Assembly (NCBI GenBank): GCA_965229005.1
Contig: CBDDIP010000002.1
Coordinates: 496,001 to 560,000 of the forward strand
Direction: 5' to 3'
Length of the DNA: 64,000 nucleotides
Source of the DNA: CBDDIP01 sp965229005
Lineage (GTDB): Bacteria; Actinomycetota; Acidimicrobiia; Acidimicrobiales; Ilumatobacteraceae
Below are positions 63,378 through 64,000 of the stretch, one piece after another (the stretch's first letter is position 1; every line of letters begins with the position of its first letter). The notes beneath the pieces were generated by a model that was not told the DNA's origin, made no database searches, and saw only the letters and a program-made list of their open reading frames with translations. The position numbers and the translations under genes were made by a program.

Positions 63378-64000
63378 ATGGTGTTGCCGATCCAGCCGCC
63401 CTTCGCTCCGATGCTGGCCAAGTTGGCCACCGAGATCCCGGCCGGCGACGGCTGGCTCTACGAACCGAAGTGGGACGGCTTCCGCTGCATCGTCTTCCGC
63501 GACGGCGACGAGATCGAACTGGCCAGCCGCAACGAGCGTCCGTTCACCCGCTACTTCCCCGAGCTGCTCGATCCGTTGCGCGCGTCGCTGCCCGAGCGGT
63601 GCGTCGTCGACGGCGAGATCGTCGTGCCGGCCACCGACGATCGCGGGCTCGACTTCGACGCGCTGCTGCAACGCATCCACCCCGCGGTGTCACGTGTGAA
63701 CCGGTTGGCGGCCGAGACGCCCGCGTCGTTCGTCGCCTTCGACCTCCTCGCCCTCGACGACGAGTCGTTCCTCGACGTGCCGCTCGTCGATCGCCACCGC
63801 CGGTTGCACGAGGCGCTCGCGGATGCAACGGCGCCCGTCTACCGCTGCCCGAGCACCACCGATCACGCGACCGCGGCGCGCTGGTTCGTCGAGTTCGAGG
63901 GCGCAGGGCTCGACGGCGTGATCGCCAAGCGGCTGGCCGATCCGTACACGCCGGACAAGCGCACGCTGATCAAGGTCAAGCACCAACGCACCGCCGACTG
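63378..64000 (+). CDS. ATP-dependent DNA ligase, 3' truncated by window edge
   Basis: First 207 codons of a ligase. Adenylation motif I with the nucleophile Lys is EPKWDGFR near residue 33. The motif RNERPFTRYFPEL, motif III-like DGEIVVP, FVAFDLLALD, and GLDGVIAKRLADPYTP with KRTLIKVKHQRTAD (motifs IV-V) follow in order. The arrangement fits actinobacterial LigC/LigD-ligase-type enzymes rather than NAD-dependent LigA. The start is ATG 63378. The frame is open to the window end, so the OB domain lies outside. Confidence 0.9.
   Translation, partial: MVLPIQPPFAPMLAKLATEIPAGDGWLYEPKWDGFRCIVFRDGDEIELASRNERPFTRYFPELLDPLRASLPERCVVDGEIVVPATDDRGLDFDALLQRIHPAVSRVNRLAAETPASFVAFDLLALDDESFLDVPLVDRHRRLHEALADATAPVYRCPSTTDHATAARWFVEFEGAGLDGVIAKRLADPYTPDKRTLIKVKHQRTAD

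Overview
The window is high-GC DNA from an actinobacterium, most likely an Acidimicrobiia/Ilumatobacter-type organism. This taxonomic call is an inference. It rests on codon bias, an acyl-CoA carboxylase epsilon subunit, a mycobacterial-type CadI/ArsR/ArsC set, a luciferase-like flavin oxidoreductase, and a secreted protein with repeats of a kind common in that class. Genes are packed tightly, with many ATGA/GTGA overlaps. I see no tRNA, rRNA, CRISPR array, transposase, integrase or prophage gene, and no stretch above about 300 bases is without a gene.

Layout: 1-3.7 kb, trehalose/glycogen genes (treZ 3' part, glgX). 3.7-7.3 kb, a PilZ protein, a STAS/RsbW-like switch, a large catalase with a small acidic companion. 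7.3-9.9 kb, a double AI-2E-type membrane protein, then a 30-residue membrane peptide coupled to a small lipoprotein. 9.9-13.4 kb, an arsenic island (aquaporin, ArsR-ArsC fusion, a second arsenate reductase, CadI, a second ArsR, an ArsN1-like acetyltransferase). 13.4-22.5 kb, two ECF sigma/anti-sigma pairs, a degenerate GGDEF-EAL protein, a membrane cupredoxin, MgtC, an M48 protease and a dienelactone hydrolase. 22.5-29.3 kb, mixed metabolic genes and a PAS-GGDEF cyclase. 29.3-31.6 kb, a repeat-containing secreted SGNH hydrolase and a DUF1003 protein, both broken by apparent frameshifts. 31.6-38.0 kb, a phosphotransferase and a catabolic-looking cluster (ALDH, FAH hydrolase, ADC-like, P450, class I amidotransferase). 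38.1-44.6 kb, envelope glycosylation genes (GT39, GT2-GtrA fusion, GtrA) with a response regulator and histidine kinase placed apart. 44.6-51.1 kb, TetR/PPOX, MarR, plsC, cdd, a cupredoxin lipoprotein, an antibiotic-kinase-like gene, and a transaminase/omega-amidase pair. 51.2-56.0 kb, six tightly spaced minus-strand genes. 56.0-64.0 kb, a GGDEF-like protein, an RDD protein, the acyl-CoA carboxylase beta and epsilon subunits, a third ECF pair, a SIMPL protein and the 5' part of an ATP-dependent DNA ligase.

Three themes recur. Signalling: three ECF sigma factors, each followed by a membrane-anchored partner with a different outer domain, plus four proteins of the c-di-GMP system of which two look catalytically dead. 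Metal and stress defence: arsenic, copper and peroxide. Gene-end architecture: five copies of a 43-nt near-perfect palindrome (20-nt arms, 3-nt loop), all between convergent genes. In two cases the palindrome supplies the last codons and the stop of a gene. This palindrome family is the least conventional signal in the window.
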